A DNA stretch of 64,000 bases from Chaetoceros tenuissimus. Its lineage: Eukaryota; Bacillariophyta; Thalassiosirophyceae; Chaetocerotales; Chaetocerotaceae. A program made the position numbers and the translations under genes. Positions 51,931 through 62,180 of the stretch are shown piece after piece (position 1 is the stretch's first letter; every line of letters starts with the position of its first letter). The stretch lies in contig BLLK01000069.1 of NCBI GenBank assembly GCA_021927905.1, positions 1,302,001 to 1,366,000 on the forward strand, read 5' to 3'. The notes beneath the pieces were generated by a model. That model saw only the letters and a program-made list of their open reading frames with translations. It made no database searches and was not told where the DNA came from.

Positions 51931-53112
51931 CTAAAACGGAGCATCTATATCGAATATCATAGGCGCCTTCGTTATTGGGTGTAAAAACGTCAGTTGCTTA
52001 GCATGTAAACATAAATCACCATTGTATAAACTGTTTGGCAGGTTTCTTCTTCGCCTATTTTCTACCATGTCAAATATCTGTTTCTGCAAAAGTTCAGATG
52101 CTGAATCTTTGAATTGAGCGCAAGCTTCTTCTAGAAGCCCTCCATGAAAACTGCCATCACCATTATAACCATAGATGTTATCACCAACTATTGGGTGTCC
52201 TATTGCTGCTAAATGCACACGTAATTGATGAGTGCGCCCAGTAATTGGAACTAATTCTACTCTCGTTACAGGTAGAGAATCAATGTACTCATAAGCAAGA
52301 ACGCGATAAAGCGTAAACGACTCTTTCGGTGGTTTGGACATCATCTTCATATAACCCCGATGCTTCTGTACATTTTCATCAGTTATCTCCTCTTCGAAAC
52401 CAAAACCGACTTTCATAAATGGAGGCCGATTCCGATCTCTTACCAGAGGCAAATCAATTTCTCCTTCCAAATACTTCATGTGACCACATACAAGAGCTTC
52501 GTACGTTTTATGGACAGTTTCTTCACCACCATTGGCACTGCTTTTATTTCGGAATGCATCGTGTAAAATTCCCAAGACATGTTTACTTCTTGCATAACAT
52601 ATTATTCCACTGGTATCCATATCAAGTCTATGAACGATCATACAATCTACATCATCCTCCAAGTTACCAAAATATTCATGGACAAGCCCACCAACAGAAG
52701 GATTCCGTCTTGGTCCAGGCACTGATAGCACACCCGAGGCTTTGTTTACAACACATATATGAGCATCCACATAAATTGGCTGCAAGTGAACATTTGGATC
52801 CAAAGGTGTGGACGCTCTTTTCTCAGCCGACTCTTTGTTACTCAAGTGAAGTTCTACATTTTCATTTTCATCAAAAAACACGGGTAAAGGTTTTCGTAGC
52901 CAGCCTTTATATTGTTGTGGATCCATGACATTTTGAAAGTGCTGTAAGGGCAATAACCCTTTACAACCTGCCCATTCAACAAATCTTATTGATTCTTTAT
53001 GATTATTTCCGAGCCTTTTATGCGTTCTTTTGTCGACATTCCCAGGTATTTGGGAGGTTGATGAGTAAGCTAGGGCATAAGAGAGAATACTGAGAGATAT
53101 GAAAGATTTCAT
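51931..53112 (-). CDS. RluA/RluD-family RNA pseudouridine synthase
   Basis: An intronless gene of 393 residues. The N-terminal signal-like segment ([17 protein letters not shown]) suggests import into an organelle. The catalytic motif is [17 protein letters not shown], where the Asp of HRLD attacks the uridine. It is preceded by [16 protein letters not shown] and followed by [20 protein letters not shown] and [20 protein letters not shown], all diagnostic for the RluA family. It converts specific uridines in rRNA or tRNA to pseudouridine; which one cannot be said. No S4 domain is clear, but a short N-terminal region of about 100 residues is unassigned. Convergent with the ALDH gene, 48 bp between stops. 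Confidence 0.9.
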   Translation of the reverse strand: MKSFISLSILSYALAYSSTSQIPGNVDKRTHKRLGNNHKESIRFVEWAGCKGLLPLQHFQNVMDPQQYKGWLRKPLPVFFDENENVELHLSNKESAEKRASTPLDPNVHLQPIYVDAHICVVNKASGVLSVPGPRRNPSVGGLVHEYFGNLEDDVDCMIVHRLDMDTSGIICYARSKHVLGILHDAFRNKSSANGGEETVHKTYEALVCGHMKYLEGEIDLPLVRDRNRPPFMKVGFGFEEEITDENVQKHRGYMKMMSKPPKESFTLYRVLAYEYIDSLPVTRVELVPITGRTHQLRVHLAAIGHPIVGDNIYGYNGDGSFHGGLLEEACAQFKDSASELLQKQIFDMVENRRRRNLPNSLYNGDLCLHAKQLTFLHPITKAPMIFDIDAPF

Positions 53113-54461
53113 ATCAATCGTTCTACTACGATTACTATTTCTTTTTCACGCACCCACCAAAGTTGAATTCAAGAGTTTACTACTATGACTTATTGTACAA
53201 GAAGTAGTTGGCTGATTGGCTGCGGTTGTGTTGTGTTTTTCTCCCTCCTCCTCCAAACCCACGACTCAAACCCTGTGGACTCGGTATTGTAGGATTTGAT
53301 GTAATTCATTACCTACTTCATTAGTTCATTCATTCATTTAGTATTCTAGTATGTGAATGTACAGCTGTAATTAATGCGGCATGTTCTTTTCAAATGAAAT
53401 ATGCGGACTACATGCATTACGAGAGAAGGTAAAAGCGAGAAGTTACTCGTTCATTATCATGTCATTTTTATCCTCGGCGATTACGTAATTTTACGGCGAA
53501 TTATATCATTGTTCAAAAGACACATCATTCCCACTTGTTTGCTTGTAATAGTAGAAGACTTATTACATGAATTCTACTTACCTACATAAAAGTAATAGTT
53601 GACAGCAAAAGGCTGAAACCTGCAATAGGCACCCCACATGATTGGAAATTATGCGCTGATTCGATTCCATACTGGAAACAGCATTTTTTGTTATCCTGAA
53701 AAATTACAAAATGCGACTTCAAACGTACTATCAGCAATCCTGTAATGAGCTTCCCAGTTTGGACAAAGACAGAAGCAGAGGATGGTTCTGACTAGCCGAA
53801 ATGTCATTTTTTTTGTTTCTTCGAGTACATTTGGATAAATTCCTGAGGAAACAGGGAACATTTGAAAGATCGGGTCAAATTTCGAAGCAATAAGAACGAA
53901 TGGATAGAACTGAAACATTTCCTTCATCTGCACTTGATTCTCACTAATAATTAAATGACTTTGAGATGGTTCTGCTGCTCATCTAATTCATGAGCAAAGC
54001 AAAGGAAGAAAATTATTCTCACTGACCCAAGAGATGATGACAAAGGAAGTAGCAGGAACATGGACGAGCTAGGAGGGTCATTATTTAATTATTCCGGCTA
54101 GTTCCCTCATTCTCGCCTTCCACATTCCGAAATCCCTTGCTACGTCATTCAAACTGATTTAGAAGTACGTACGAAACCCAGTATCTCTGTAGTTTCCATC
54201 TTTGTGAGCCCTAAAACATCAAAACATCTGCTTCGGAATATCATTTTTCTCCTCCTTCTCAAAGAAATATCCACAATGCAGCCTCTGAACTATCTTTTCC
54301 CGTGGTCAGGCCATAGACTGTTCCTTTGACCTTTGACCTTTGTTTCATGAAGTATTGCTCACAGTTCCTTTATTATTTATCCATCACTAAACACAAAAGA
54401 TAACCCTTGTTCCTTGCAATTATATTTTACTTTCAATCAGGAGCCCTCACTGAATCGAATC
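53113..54461. other. Intergenic region, 1.35 kb
   Basis: Between the divergent RluA and TPR genes. An 80-codon frame on the minus strand (53691-53933) has no recognisable features. A short direct repeat TTTGACCTTTGACC lies at about 54328-54345. No RNA gene seen. Confidence 0.5.
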
Positions 54462-56711
54462 ATGATTAGAAACACTGGCTCTTCCAACTCAAAAGATTTC
54501 CTACAAAATGAAATACGGTTTTCTACCTTGTGTAGGGAAGCGACACAAAGTTTTGAGGCTTCTTTCATTATCCCCGTGTTAAAGCAAGAGCTCTCGCTTA
54601 CCACCGGAACTTGTTCAGATGGCATCAGATCGTCGCCTACGCGAAATTTTGATGAAGGTGCATATGCCTTCACAGGACCCGTCTCCCTGATCAGCCTCTA
54701 TGTTGACAAGGATACCAACAAAAGTGCTCTCTCTCTTTGTCACAACTCCTACTCATATAGGATTACGCAGGCCACTCACTCATTCAATCTTGGTTCGCAA
54801 AGAGCTCATGAATCTGATTACAAATCTGCGAGAAGACTTTTTCATGATGCCCTCTCAACGCTTCAAGGTATTGACCTCACGTTCCTCGACAGCTTTCCCC
54901 CCTACAAATGCAGCAAGAAGAATACTACTATCCAAGAACAAATATTTGCAAGTTTGAATATTTTATTGTCGCTGACATTGCTGAATGTTGGGCATGTAGA
55001 GTGGAACCTCTCCAAATATGAGAGAAGTATTTTCTTCTACAACTTATGCTTAGAATCTCTCAAGTCACTAGACATGTCACTCCGTAGAGACTCCTCATGC
55101 AGAGAATATCTTACGGATTGTCGAAGCATCATGGCAGCATGTCTAAATTGCATTGGCATGTTCTATATTAAAACCAGATTGACTACCTTGATAGAAACTG
55201 AAGCTAGTGAGAAGGACATTCAAGCACAAGCGATTCAGTGTCTCGGGTACCTGGAAAAATCTCTTTCTATTCATAAGGACATGGAGTTACACGATGAACT
55301 CACTGCCTCATTCTTGAGAGCTAACATGGCCACAGTCTTGAATAATATCGGGAGAGTTTACTGCGCCATTGGAAACTTTACACAAGCTTTCTCATGCCAT
55401 CACTTGTGTCTCGAGAAGAGACTAAAGTCTTTGGATCATAAGGACATGGATGTGGGTGTTGCATACTTCAACTCAGCTGAATCATTGCGTGCGCTAGGAT
55501 ACGAAACAAAGGCACTTCACAACTACCTTGCTTTTCTATCAATACTCATACCAATTGTTGGATATGCAGATGACAATGTTGTCAAGACTGTTCTCATCGT
55601 TTCTGATCTTTACGTCAGCTTAGACCAATCCTCCGAAGCAGAAAGCTTGATTCAAGAATGTTTATCATCTCTTGATTTTGAGAAAGACGAAAATCTTCCG
55701 TCAAAGATAAGACTGCTGAACACTTTAGGCGACGTTCTCATTGAACAAGATAAGGAAAGTGATGCCCTCGATGCCTTGCTCGATGCTCGTGACTTATTTT
55801 CTATATCGACGGATAACGTCTCCCTCACAAAGAACTATGTCAAGAACTCATGTAGTATTGCCAAGATACTCGTCGAAAGAAGGGAGTTCGAAGAAGCATT
55901 GACATTTTATTTGAAAGCATTGCAGAAAGCAATGGCATTCAAAGAGGGTCATTGTGGATCAGCATTTAAGAGCATATGCTGCGAGCTTCACCTTCAAATT
56001 GCCAATATCTACGATCAAATTAACGATTTCAAAGCAGCTAGTTTTCATCTCCGTCAACTTATTGCGTTGAAAGCTGATATGGGAGATGATGACTACCAAC
56101 TATCTACCACTCTGAATCTTCTTGGTCTTACGTACTACAAAGCAAACGAATACACCTCAGCATTGTCTGCATTCATCAAATGCGCAACCATTCGTACGAA
56201 AAGCAATGCCTCAAAGAGTGAAATCATTGCGGTATTGTACAACATCGCCACTGTTTACAAGTCCATAGGCAAGAGTGACAAAGCACTTGAAATATACATC
56301 GAACTCCTTGAGTATGAGCGTGAGCTTTTACACAGTGAGGAAGGAGTTGCACCTCATCCACCTAAAGATTTTATTCTTACTTTACGCCAAATTTTCGAAA
56401 TTTATGACCAAGATCTAGGCAAAACAGAGGAAGGGCTGAAATATCTCCTTGAAGCAGTGGATACATGCAAAGTCTACAAAGATTATGTCGAAGACTCTCT
56501 GGGTCTGGGTATGTTCCGCTTAGCTGGTGATACTTTATCTTCGTTGAATCATAGCTCGGAAGCATTCTCATTTTACTGCGAGGGATTTGAGCTTTTTGGC
56601 AATATCGATGAAAACGTCATTGCATCATTTGGGGAAAGAGGCATCCATCTTTTACTTGCACAAGCATGTAATGATGACAGCACTTTTCCTAAACATGCGG
56701 CGGCAGCATGA
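54462..56711 (+). CDS. TPR-repeat protein, kinesin-light-chain-like
   Basis: 749 residues, no introns, with the ATG at 54462 (the upstream open frame starts with TTG). From about residue 105 onward it is a solenoid of tetratricopeptide repeats with the KLC-like 42-residue spacing. Examples are NNIGRVYCAIGNFTQAFSCH, LNLLGLTYYKANEYTSALSA and LYNIATVYKSIGKSDKALEI. The N-terminal 100 residues lack a known fold and have no targeting signal. Diatoms carry many such proteins of unknown role; protein binding is inferred. By eye its codons use C at the third position more often than its neighbours. Confidence 0.82.
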   Translation: MIRNTGSSNSKDFLQNEIRFSTLCREATQSFEASFIIPVLKQELSLTTGTCSDGIRSSPTRNFDEGAYAFTGPVSLISLYVDKDTNKSALSLCHNSYSYRITQATHSFNLGSQRAHESDYKSARRLFHDALSTLQGIDLTFLDSFPPYKCSKKNTTIQEQIFASLNILLSLTLLNVGHVEWNLSKYERSIFFYNLCLESLKSLDMSLRRDSSCREYLTDCRSIMAACLNCIGMFYIKTRLTTLIETEASEKDIQAQAIQCLGYLEKSLSIHKDMELHDELTASFLRANMATVLNNIGRVYCAIGNFTQAFSCHHLCLEKRLKSLDHKDMDVGVAYFNSAESLRALGYETKALHNYLAFLSILIPIVGYADDNVVKTVLIVSDLYVSLDQSSEAESLIQECLSSLDFEKDENLPSKIRLLNTLGDVLIEQDKESDALDALLDARDLFSISTDNVSLTKNYVKNSCSIAKILVERREFEEALTFYLKALQKAMAFKEGHCGSAFKSICCELHLQIANIYDQINDFKAASFHLRQLIALKADMGDDDYQLSTTLNLLGLTYYKANEYTSALSAFIKCATIRTKSNASKSEIIAVLYNIATVYKSIGKSDKALEIYIELLEYERELLHSEEGVAPHPPKDFILTLRQIFEIYDQDLGKTEEGLKYLLEAVDTCKVYKDYVEDSLGLGMFRLAGDTLSSLNHSSEAFSFYCEGFELFGNIDENVIASFGERGIHLLLAQACNDDSTFPKHAAAA

Positions 56712-56913
56712 ATAAGAAGTTTTACAAACTCACAATATGTACCAATAACTTTTAGTAATCCAATGTAATATTAATTTCATTTTAATTTTAACTTCATTTT
56801 TTATTCACTTATTGATTAGTTGCGTCTATTGGAATTAATAGAACCCATGTATTCAAATATCGTACCTCCGGTTCAATTATCTACAAAACTGCTGGTTTCT
56901 GTAGGTGAATTGA

Positions 56914-56984
56914 ATCGGAAAATATGCTCAGTTTACATTGAAGTCACAATTATTGTGTGATGGCAATGTAAACATCATTCCGTA
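56914..56984 (-). promoter_or_regulatory. Candidate SECIS-like hairpin in the 3' UTR of the 57066-57368 gene
   Basis: Read on the minus strand: a short stem (CGGA with TCCG), then ATGAT, a perfect 10-bp stem (GTTTACATTG with CAATGTAAAC), an internal CCA/CTT loop, a 5-bp cap stem (TCACA with TGTGA), and TGAG after the long stem. ATGA opposite TGA at the base of a 10-13 bp stem, with AA or CC near the apex, is the layout of a eukaryotic form II SECIS. It lies about 85-150 nt after the TAA. Confidence 0.4.
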
Positions 56985-57065
56985 TGTTGATCACATCGTT
57001 CTAATTTTCAATATCCAACTTTCATTCCAACCATCTTTTTAATATTCCATGTACGTAGGAAAAAG

Positions 57066-57368
57066 TTACTTTCCTTCGTCCTTTTTTCCAGAATCAGGAG
57101 CTTTTTCTTCTTCTTCTTTGTCTCTCTTTAGTTCAAAAGCATTCCATACTCCGGTGCCTTTGACTTCATCAGTTTGTCCAGCAGCATACATGAGCGTATC
57201 AAACGCAGTCTTGATGGATCAGTAAATTACCATAGTTGGAGCTGCCTCAAGTTGGGTGGAAGTAGAAATTTGTTTATTGACAAAAGATGGGGAATTTGTT
57301 GGAACAAATGCCGAGGTAGATGCTGCTCCAATGATAATAGCTGCTGATACAGGTGCAATCTTTACCAT
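57066..57368 (-). CDS. Small plastid-targeted protein with one in-frame TGA: selenoprotein candidate or pseudogene
   Basis: The frame opens at ATG 57368 with MVKIAPVSAAIIIGAASTSA then FVPTNSP, a textbook ASAFAP-type plastid signal. After 49 codons comes TGA (57221-57219). The same frame then runs 50 more sense codons to TAA (57068-57066): SIKTAFDTLMYAAGQTDEVK, GTGVWNAFELKRD, then an acidic/basic tail. Total length would be 100 residues. Both halves look coding, and no GT-AG intron of credible length removes the TGA in frame. TGA could be read as selenocysteine (a SECIS-like hairpin lies downstream), or it could be a TGG (Trp) codon mutated to stop, or a sequencing error. The protein has no Cys, which is unusual for a redox selenoprotein. 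Function unknown. Confidence 0.6.
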
Positions 57369-57596
57369 AGTAGACTTTGTAGGTATTTATGTTTGATAAC
57401 CAAACGAAAATGAGAATAGAGAGTAATTAGCAAATTGAAGAAGAAAGCTTTTGCAAAGCACAACAACAACAAGCTCACTTCTTCTCTTCTTCATTGTCTC
57501 CGGGTGCGCTTATGCATCAGCAAAAATGACGCAAGTCCATGTTGACGTATGTACTTGGATCCAGTAGTAAAGAAACAATGCTGGAGCAGTGGGTCT

Positions 57597-58133
57597 ACGC
57601 GCGAAGAAAAGTGACTAGCGTTGAAAAGTGACTAGCAGCCCTTTACGCGGGAAATCACACACAAACTGGAAAGAAGTCCCATTTTATATACACCTCAATT
57701 AGACCTCAACGTATCTCAACATACAAAAATTTCAAATAAACTACTGTTGCAGAAGTCTTGTAAATACATTCAAGAAGTATATTAGCCACTGGAACGGTCA
57801 TCATAGCACGTTTATTACACTACTAACCCATATGGAAATAAACCTTTTTTTGTGGACTTTTCTACGTGAGTTTCTCGTACTTACACATACCAGAAAATAC
57901 ATTAATTCAAGCGTCTATAGTGCTCGTAATATAAAAAATTTGATCATTGTTCTCGTGCAAAATATGTTTATATATACATATAGGAGATAGATGTGTTATG
58001 GATTTATGTTTCTAGAGATTTTTTTTCAAAAATTTACATGGTGATTCTCTCCAGTTTGACCATTGTCCGTTTGTGGTGTACTAGCTTCCACATAATAAAA
58101 GAAAAAAGTGATTAATCACTTTTCAACGCGCGT
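57597..58133. mobile_element. Mutator-like MITE with 9-bp target-site duplication
   Basis: A 537 bp element. The left end ACGCGCGAAGAAAAGTGACTA (57597-57617) is matched in inverted form at 58113-58133, with three mismatches in 21 bases. It is flanked on both sides by the direct repeat AGTGGGTCT (57588-57596 and 58134-58142). A 9-bp duplication is typical of Mutator-like elements. The interior is AT-rich without a transposase frame. Near the right end is a perfect palindrome, AAAAGTGATTAATCACTTTT, and near the left end GAAAAGTGACTAGC is doubled. It lies between the small plastid gene and the ABC1 kinase gene, ending 89 bp before the latter's ATG. Confidence 0.85.
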
Positions 58134-58222
58134 AGTGGGTCTCGAAGTTGAGAATGCAGCCTTAGTTTTTAGTTCATACTTGTATTTCTTTTAATATCAA
58201 ATCCCACTTCTATTCCAACACC

Positions 58223-60072
58223 ATGAGACTTTCGAGCAAAGCCCTATCTTTGGCTTTTCTATGTGGAGTGGGATATTCAGGTGCTTTTGCACCAACTAAC
58301 CCTCACAGGATCATTTCATCATCATCTATACTAGCGTCCACTGTATCCGAAGATGAAGCAGCTGGTTCTACATTGGAATTTCCACCTCCTTTGACAAAAG
58401 TACAGAGATTGCAAAGAGCTGCCAAATTTTGGAGTTCAGCTATCCCAATTGTCATGTCATACTATTCAAAAAGTGCAGAATTACAAGTAAAGGAAGCATT
58501 CACAGGAGTAAAGCTATCTGAAGCAGAAGAAGAATTGATTTGGAACGAGCAGCATTCGAAGGGTGCGACGAAATTAGCAGATACAATCACATCGCTCAAG
58601 GGATTTTATGTAAAGACTGCACAAATCATTGCATCGAGAAGAGATCTCTTTCCACCAGAATATACAGAGGCTTTGTCAGATTTTACAGATAATGTTGATC
58701 CTTTACCAGTTGCATTGATGAAAGCAGTTGTTGAGAAGGAGTTATTAGTACGTGGAGAAGTTTTTGAAGATATCTTTGCTGAATTTGATGAAAAGCCGTT
58801 GGGTGCGGCGAGTGTAGCTCAAGTCCATAGAGCTAAACTTACAGAAAAGTATGGATCCAAAGAAGTAGCAGTCAAGATTCAACGTCCATCCATTGAGTCG
58901 AAGTTGATGGGTGATATCGCCAATCTTAAGGCACTAGCAAAGACTTTTAGAGAGAATGATGCTTTGCCACTTGATTATTACACTGTATTTAGTGAATTGG
59001 AGTCACAGCTTCAAGACGAATTTGACTTTGTTGCAGAAGCCGTTGCAATGGATAGAATATATGATTGCGTCACCAAAGATGAGAATGGACTTCCATGTGA
59101 AGCTCCTATTGTTTTACCAAGACCTGTTCCAGGTTTGGTGAGTAAGAGAGTGTTGGTAATGGATTATTTGGATGGAGTTCCGTTGTCTAGAGCAGCAGAA
59201 GAAATGCTAAAGAAAGGTATTAGTCCTGACTCCCCAGAGTCACAATTGTTTGGAAGAAAACTTTTGCGGAGCTTGACTGACGTATTCGGGCGTTGCATCC
59301 TAGAAACTGGATTCTTTCACGCAGAGTAAGTGATTTTTGGTATAATATTCTTGCTTTTGTACTTTTTTATGCCATGATCACTGATAAATGACTTTCCAGT
59401 CCACATCCTGGAAATATCTTTGTCCTGAAAGATGGATCCATCGGGTTAATTGATTTTGGTCAGGTTAAGCAAATCAGTGGAAGGGCGAGGGAGACATTGG
59501 CAAAGGTGATGATCGCATTAGATGAAAGACAAAGTGACGAAAACCCTGAAGACCTCGACAAAATTGGAAATTTAGCTTTGGAACTTGGTGTTGAGCTGAC
59601 TGAAGACTGTAAACAGGAAGCACCAGCTGCAGTAGCAATGTGGCTTTTTGATGGAAGCGTAGAGACTTTACCAGGAGGTTATGATAAAGGAGAACTATCT
59701 CCTAACTCACCAGTAAAAGCGCTTCAATCTTTTCCACAAGACTTGGTGCTAGTCGGACGCAGTAGTATTCTTATCAAGGGGTTGTCTAATCGTTTGGGAA
59801 TTCCATGGAGTCTATCAAAGGAATGGGCACCAACAGCTCGAAGAGTATTAGAGGGGAATTCTAAGAGATCATCGGCGAGTGATGATGGGAAGATCACTGA
59901 TGAGAATAGAGTCAGAATTAGAGATGTTATAAAGTTATTAAAGGTATGGGGTAAGAGTAAGGCCTCGAGGGCAGTTACCAAACTTCCACCTTCAATGAGA
60001 ACGAGAGTTGCAGCTGTTGCGCTGAAATTACAAAAAAGAAAAGAGGCTAAAGAAGCAAAGCTGAAACAATAA
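58223..60072 (+). CDS. ABC1/ADCK-type atypical kinase, plastid-targeted
   Basis: Exons 58223-59325 and 59400-60072 (74 bp intron), 591 residues. The signal peptide (SLAFLCGVGYS) is followed by GAFAPTNP, a plastid-import site. Kinase features of the ABC1K family: GFYVKTAQIIASRRDLFPP in the place of the KxGQ motif (here KTAQ), the Ala-rich nucleotide loop PLGAASVAQVHRAKL, VAVKIQRP, DEFDFVAEA for the ExD motif, FHADPHPGNIFV (across the intron) and LIDFGQVKQ. The C-terminal 200 residues are helical and basic. Plastid ABC1Ks regulate prenyl-lipid metabolism such as plastoquinone and tocopherol in plastoglobules. That role is inferred from the family. Confidence 0.9.
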
Positions 60073-60115
60073 TTAGTAATACAAAAAGCTAAGTCGAAAG
60101 AAACTCTTATTTAAT

Positions 60116-61024
60116 TTACAACTCATATCTTTCACCATAGTCGTAAGTTTCATGATAAGTAACATGAAGACCATCTTTGACCATATCGATGGCTTCCTTG
60201 GTCCAAGGGATTGACCCAATGATAATTCCATTAATCATGATTATCCATGGGATAGCAATGTAGAGTGGAATATTCTTTCTTCCCTCCTTCGTTAACAAAT
60301 CATAGGTAATATGAACAATCTGTAGCGGACCGACAACAGATCTGAAAAATGAGTAGAATGTCGCATAAATCAATTCGATGTACGGATGTGCCATATGCCA
60401 AAAAGATCCAGACTGAGCCAATTGAATTGCAAATCTAGAAATACAATGACTGTTTTGCATTGGATTGGTAAATTCTCCAGACCACATCAAAGTCATTGCG
60501 GAGATATGTCCCGCTTTCAATACTCTTGTTTGTGTCATGTACATAATAGTAACGAAATGATGTCCAATAAATGCAACATCGTCAGGATGAACAGCCCATC
60601 CATTATTCTTCAGTAAGAATACAAAGTCGTACACCATGTATCCGGTACAAAACTGGAGAAGTGCATGGACTGCGTCCTGATAAAATTTTGGAGTACCAAC
60701 AATGCTCGCTGCAGGCTTGTAAGGTTGATTACGAAGTACTTGCCAAAGAGAAGGAACTAGAAGCAATGAATGAGTCATCGAGGTGTTACATGATGCCATA
60801 TATAATGTTTTAGGGTTTGCACCATCAAATAGAACCTCAGTATATAGATACTCGTAAATCGTTCTCATGAGAGCGAAAAACATGGATGAAACAAGAGTCA
60901 TTCCAATAGCTAGGTCAGTCCCTGGGAAATAGATTTTAGGTAAGAAATTGTACACCCCTCCCCAAAATTTCATGAGGCCTGGAACAGTCTCTTTGCTTTC
61001 TTTCATGGTAGGAGGCTTGCACAT
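60116..61024 (-). CDS. TLC-domain (TRAM/LAG1/CLN8) membrane protein
   Basis: 302 residues from the ATG at 61024. The open frame extends to 61120 but only with a TTG. Six or so membrane helices, starting with AIGMTLVSSMFFALMRTIYE. TLC-domain hallmarks are YMVYDFVFLLKN, HPDDVAFIGHHFVTIMYM and LMWSGEFTNPMQNSHCI. The LAG1-type HH motif is present (GHHF), but the Lag1p motif of ceramide synthases is not complete, so it is more like plant and animal TLCD proteins of lipid homeostasis. It is probably in the ER or another endomembrane. Convergent with ABC1K, 43 bp between stops. Confidence 0.85.
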   Translation of the reverse strand: MCKPPTMKESKETVPGLMKFWGGVYNFLPKIYFPGTDLAIGMTLVSSMFFALMRTIYEYLYTEVLFDGANPKTLYMASCNTSMTHSLLLVPSLWQVLRNQPYKPAASIVGTPKFYQDAVHALLQFCTGYMVYDFVFLLKNNGWAVHPDDVAFIGHHFVTIMYMTQTRVLKAGHISAMTLMWSGEFTNPMQNSHCISRFAIQLAQSGSFWHMAHPYIELIYATFYSFFRSVVGPLQIVHITYDLLTKEGRKNIPLYIAIPWIIMINGIIIGSIPWTKEAIDMVKDGLHVTYHETYDYGERYEL

Positions 61025-61382
61025 GTCTTGTCGAATTAGATAGGTTGTTGGAAAATGCGACGATGAATCTAATGCAGCGAAGTTGTGTTTGTGCAAAAAC
61101 TTGGCGGCAAAGGCACGCAAGCAAATGCAAAAAATGTCCTAGTACCCAGTCGACTGCAATAGAGTGACGTTGCAAATTTCAAAAGGTGCGTCATCCAACT
61201 AGAGCCACATAAGTCTTATCTCCGATAGCTACTTAGTTGAACTCAGCTGAATAGTATACTTACAAAACTATCAAAGACTTTCAACTTCAACACCAATAAA
61301 CCTTTTATTGGCTTTTCATTTACTGGTACTCCATTTCTAGAAGGAATATCTTCTTTCATTATTGAAACTTAAGCAAAAAGCT
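61025..61382. other. Divergent intergenic region
   Basis: 358 bp between the TLC and MAPR genes, presumably both promoters. Nothing else recognised. Confidence 0.5.
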
Positions 61383-62138
61383 ATGAATTGGTTCATCCTT
61401 CTGCCATTTTTTTCGTGGGGTCTTGAGCAAGTTGACGCGTTCAACATTGCTCCTCAAAACGTTGTCAAGCAAAGAAAGATTCCATCCAATCAAATGTTGA
61501 AACTCCAAAATGCATTTGGAAGTAAGAGAATTCAGTTGCAGACTTCAAAATCAACAACAACTCAGTTGAATTTAGATTTAAATCCACCAATAATAGCTGG
61601 GGGCGCTGTTGCTTTGTTCGGCATTTGGCTATACATTGATGGATATGATGCTCGAGAAAGAAATAGACAAAACAAAGAATATGAGGCTCAAGTCAAGGCT
61701 ATTGAAGAAGAAAGAGCAAGACTAGCATATATCAAACCAAAAGACTATTGGACAGAAGACGAATTGAAACAATATGATGGAAGTTTAGAAAATGATCCAG
61801 AACAAAATGGACCGATATTAATGGCTGCGAATGGAAAAGTTTTTAATGTATACAAAGGCCGAAATTTTTATGGCCCTGGTGGCGAGTATCAAAATTTTGC
61901 AGGAAGAGATGCAACTAGACTTTTGGCAAAGACCCAAGTTGAAGAAGAAAGTGAAGAAGAGATGAAGAAGCCATTGAATATGGGACAACGTGCTACTCTG
62001 CAAGGGTGGATGTGGACATTAGAGTCAAAGTATGATATTGTAGGTGAATTGGAAGGATTCGATAGTGATACAACGTCGACCAAAGCTGTAATGACAAGTG
62101 ACGACGAAGTAGTTCCACCTCCACAGATGCCATTTTAG
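61383..62138 (+). CDS. MAPR-family cytochrome b5-like heme-binding protein, plastid-type signal
   Basis: 251 residues from the ATG at 61383 (the preceding open frame starts with TTG). The signal peptide (NWFILLPFFSWGLEQ) is followed by VDAFNIAP, an ASAFAP-like site. A membrane segment lies near residues 70-88 (PPIIAGGAVALFGIWLYIDG). The MAPR domain runs from YWTEDELKQYDGS through GPILMAANGKVFNVYKGRNF and YGPGGEYQNFAGRDATRLLA; the Tyr of NVYKG and YGPGG are the usual heme ligands of this family. The end is acidic. Members bind heme and often support P450s or sterol metabolism. A plastid or plastid-ER role here is inferred. Convergent with SNRNP40, 42 bp between stops. Confidence 0.85.
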   Translation: MNWFILLPFFSWGLEQVDAFNIAPQNVVKQRKIPSNQMLKLQNAFGSKRIQLQTSKSTTTQLNLDLNPPIIAGGAVALFGIWLYIDGYDARERNRQNKEYEAQVKAIEEERARLAYIKPKDYWTEDELKQYDGSLENDPEQNGPILMAANGKVFNVYKGRNFYGPGGEYQNFAGRDATRLLAKTQVEEESEEEMKKPLNMGQRATLQGWMWTLESKYDIVGELEGFDSDTTSTKAVMTSDDEVVPPPQMPF

Positions 62139-62180
62139 ATTATATAATATATACTAGCTCTATAGATATTTTTAATTTAG

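Noticed and set aside
53691-53933. 80-codon minus-strand frame in the RluA-TPR gap
   Set aside because: No homology features, targeting signal or splice context; ordinary chance frame.
54328-54345. TTTGACCTTTGACC direct repeat resembling a nuclear-receptor response element
   Set aside because: Diatoms have no nuclear receptors; the match is likely chance.
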